NCBI RefSeq assembly: GCF_024622505.1 | Contig: NZ_JANKAS010000015.1 | Coordinates: 1-59,534, forward strand | Length of the DNA stretch: 59,534 bases | Origin: Irregularibacter muris | GTDB taxonomy: Bacteria; Bacillota; Clostridia; Eubacteriales; Garciellaceae | Reading direction: 5' to 3' | Shown: positions 59,474 through 59,534 of the stretch, piece after piece | Position numbering within the stretch: position 1 is the first letter of the stretch | Layout of the letters: each line of letters opens with the position of its first letter | Program-made: the position numbers and the translations under genes | The notes under the pieces: model-generated | The model's database searches: none | Told to the model about the DNA's origin: nothing | What the model saw: only the letters and a program-made list of their open reading frames with translations

Positions 59474-59534
59474 TTATTTCGACTTGCATGCTGCCTGAAC
59501 CTGTGGGTTCCATGGAAGTAGCTTGTCTAGAAAA
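59474..59534 (-). CDS. IS66-type transposase, C-terminal fragment
   Basis: On the minus strand the last 19 codons read FLDKLLPWNPQVQAACKSK followed by TAA at 59476-59474. The LLPWN near the C-terminal end is like the tail of IS66 TnpC transposases. The rest is outside the window. It agrees with the GTAA-type element end 65 bp away. Confidence 0.6.
   Translation of the reverse strand, partial: FLDKLLPWNPQVQAACKSK

Larger units (their letters stand above)
59409..59534 (-). mobile_element. IS66-family insertion sequence, right end (partial)
   Basis: The end begins GTAAGCGTCTTTTAATAA. The GTAA terminus is the hallmark of IS66-family inverted repeats. A hairpin, AATAATGGCGGCCA with its complement (about 59440-59470), and the C terminus of a transposase reading inwards follow. 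The element continues beyond the window; an 8-bp target repeat (GAAGAACA precedes the end) would be expected at the other side. Confidence 0.65.

Overview
The window is low-GC chromosomal DNA of an anaerobic, spore-forming member of the Clostridia (Bacillota). Evidence: an alpha/beta small acid-soluble spore protein, a SpoIVFA/SpoIVFB pair, an electron-bifurcating [FeFe] hydrogenase, a six-subunit Rnf complex, strong GGAGG ribosome binding sites and frequent TTG/GTG starts. An Alkaliphilus/Natronincola-type relative is plausible, but the genus cannot be fixed from this sequence.

Layout. 1-127: outer end of an IS3-family element. 143-3413: LysR regulator, divergent FAD oxidoreductase, YdjM-like membrane hydrolase. 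3603-4090: tRNA-Leu(CAA) followed by two identical 200-bp units, each ending in a copy of the tRNA 3' end. 4178-12757: small membrane protein, hpt, ECF sigma/anti-sigma pair, polA, coaE, lytic transglycosylase, solute-binding lipoprotein. 12899-13603: tRNA-Leu(GAG) followed by three 206-bp units of the same kind. 13723-14992: spore protein and SPOR protein. 15005-23387: hydrogenase region with a sensory-type [FeFe] hydrogenase, DRTGG and HATPase regulators, PHP protein and HydC/B/A. 23522: moaC. 24372-29478: rnfCDGEAB, followed by ApbE and a NusG-II protein. 31132-43807: the conserved maf-radC-mreBCD-PBP2-minCDE-rodA-spoIVFAB shape/division/sporulation block. 43866-47893: radical SAM TIGR03960, TIGR03936 and rng. 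47961-59287: accessory island of eight intact GNAT acetyltransferases with a methyltransferase, PNPOx-like protein, S66 peptidase, DUF4003 protein and several decayed genes. 59409-59534: end of an IS66-like element.

Two unexplained RNA-level systems stand out. (1) Two different tRNA-Leu genes each carry a downstream tandem array of an element about 200 bp long. The elements share a conserved core of about 140 nt; each copy ends in the last 23 nt of its own tRNA, and a 5' segment of each core is complementary to that tail, with the pairing changed in step between the two families. (2) Two copies of a promoter, structured leader, antiterminator and terminator module precede an S66 peptidase gene and a GNAT gene, looking like a ligand- or stress-responsive attenuator that I cannot assign to a known class.

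The genes fit a redox economy in which HydABC couples H2 to NADH and ferredoxin, Rnf couples ferredoxin/NAD to an ion gradient, ApbE flavinylates RnfD/RnfG, and a two-domain FMN-binding lipoprotein at 37907 may be a further ApbE client outside the cell.
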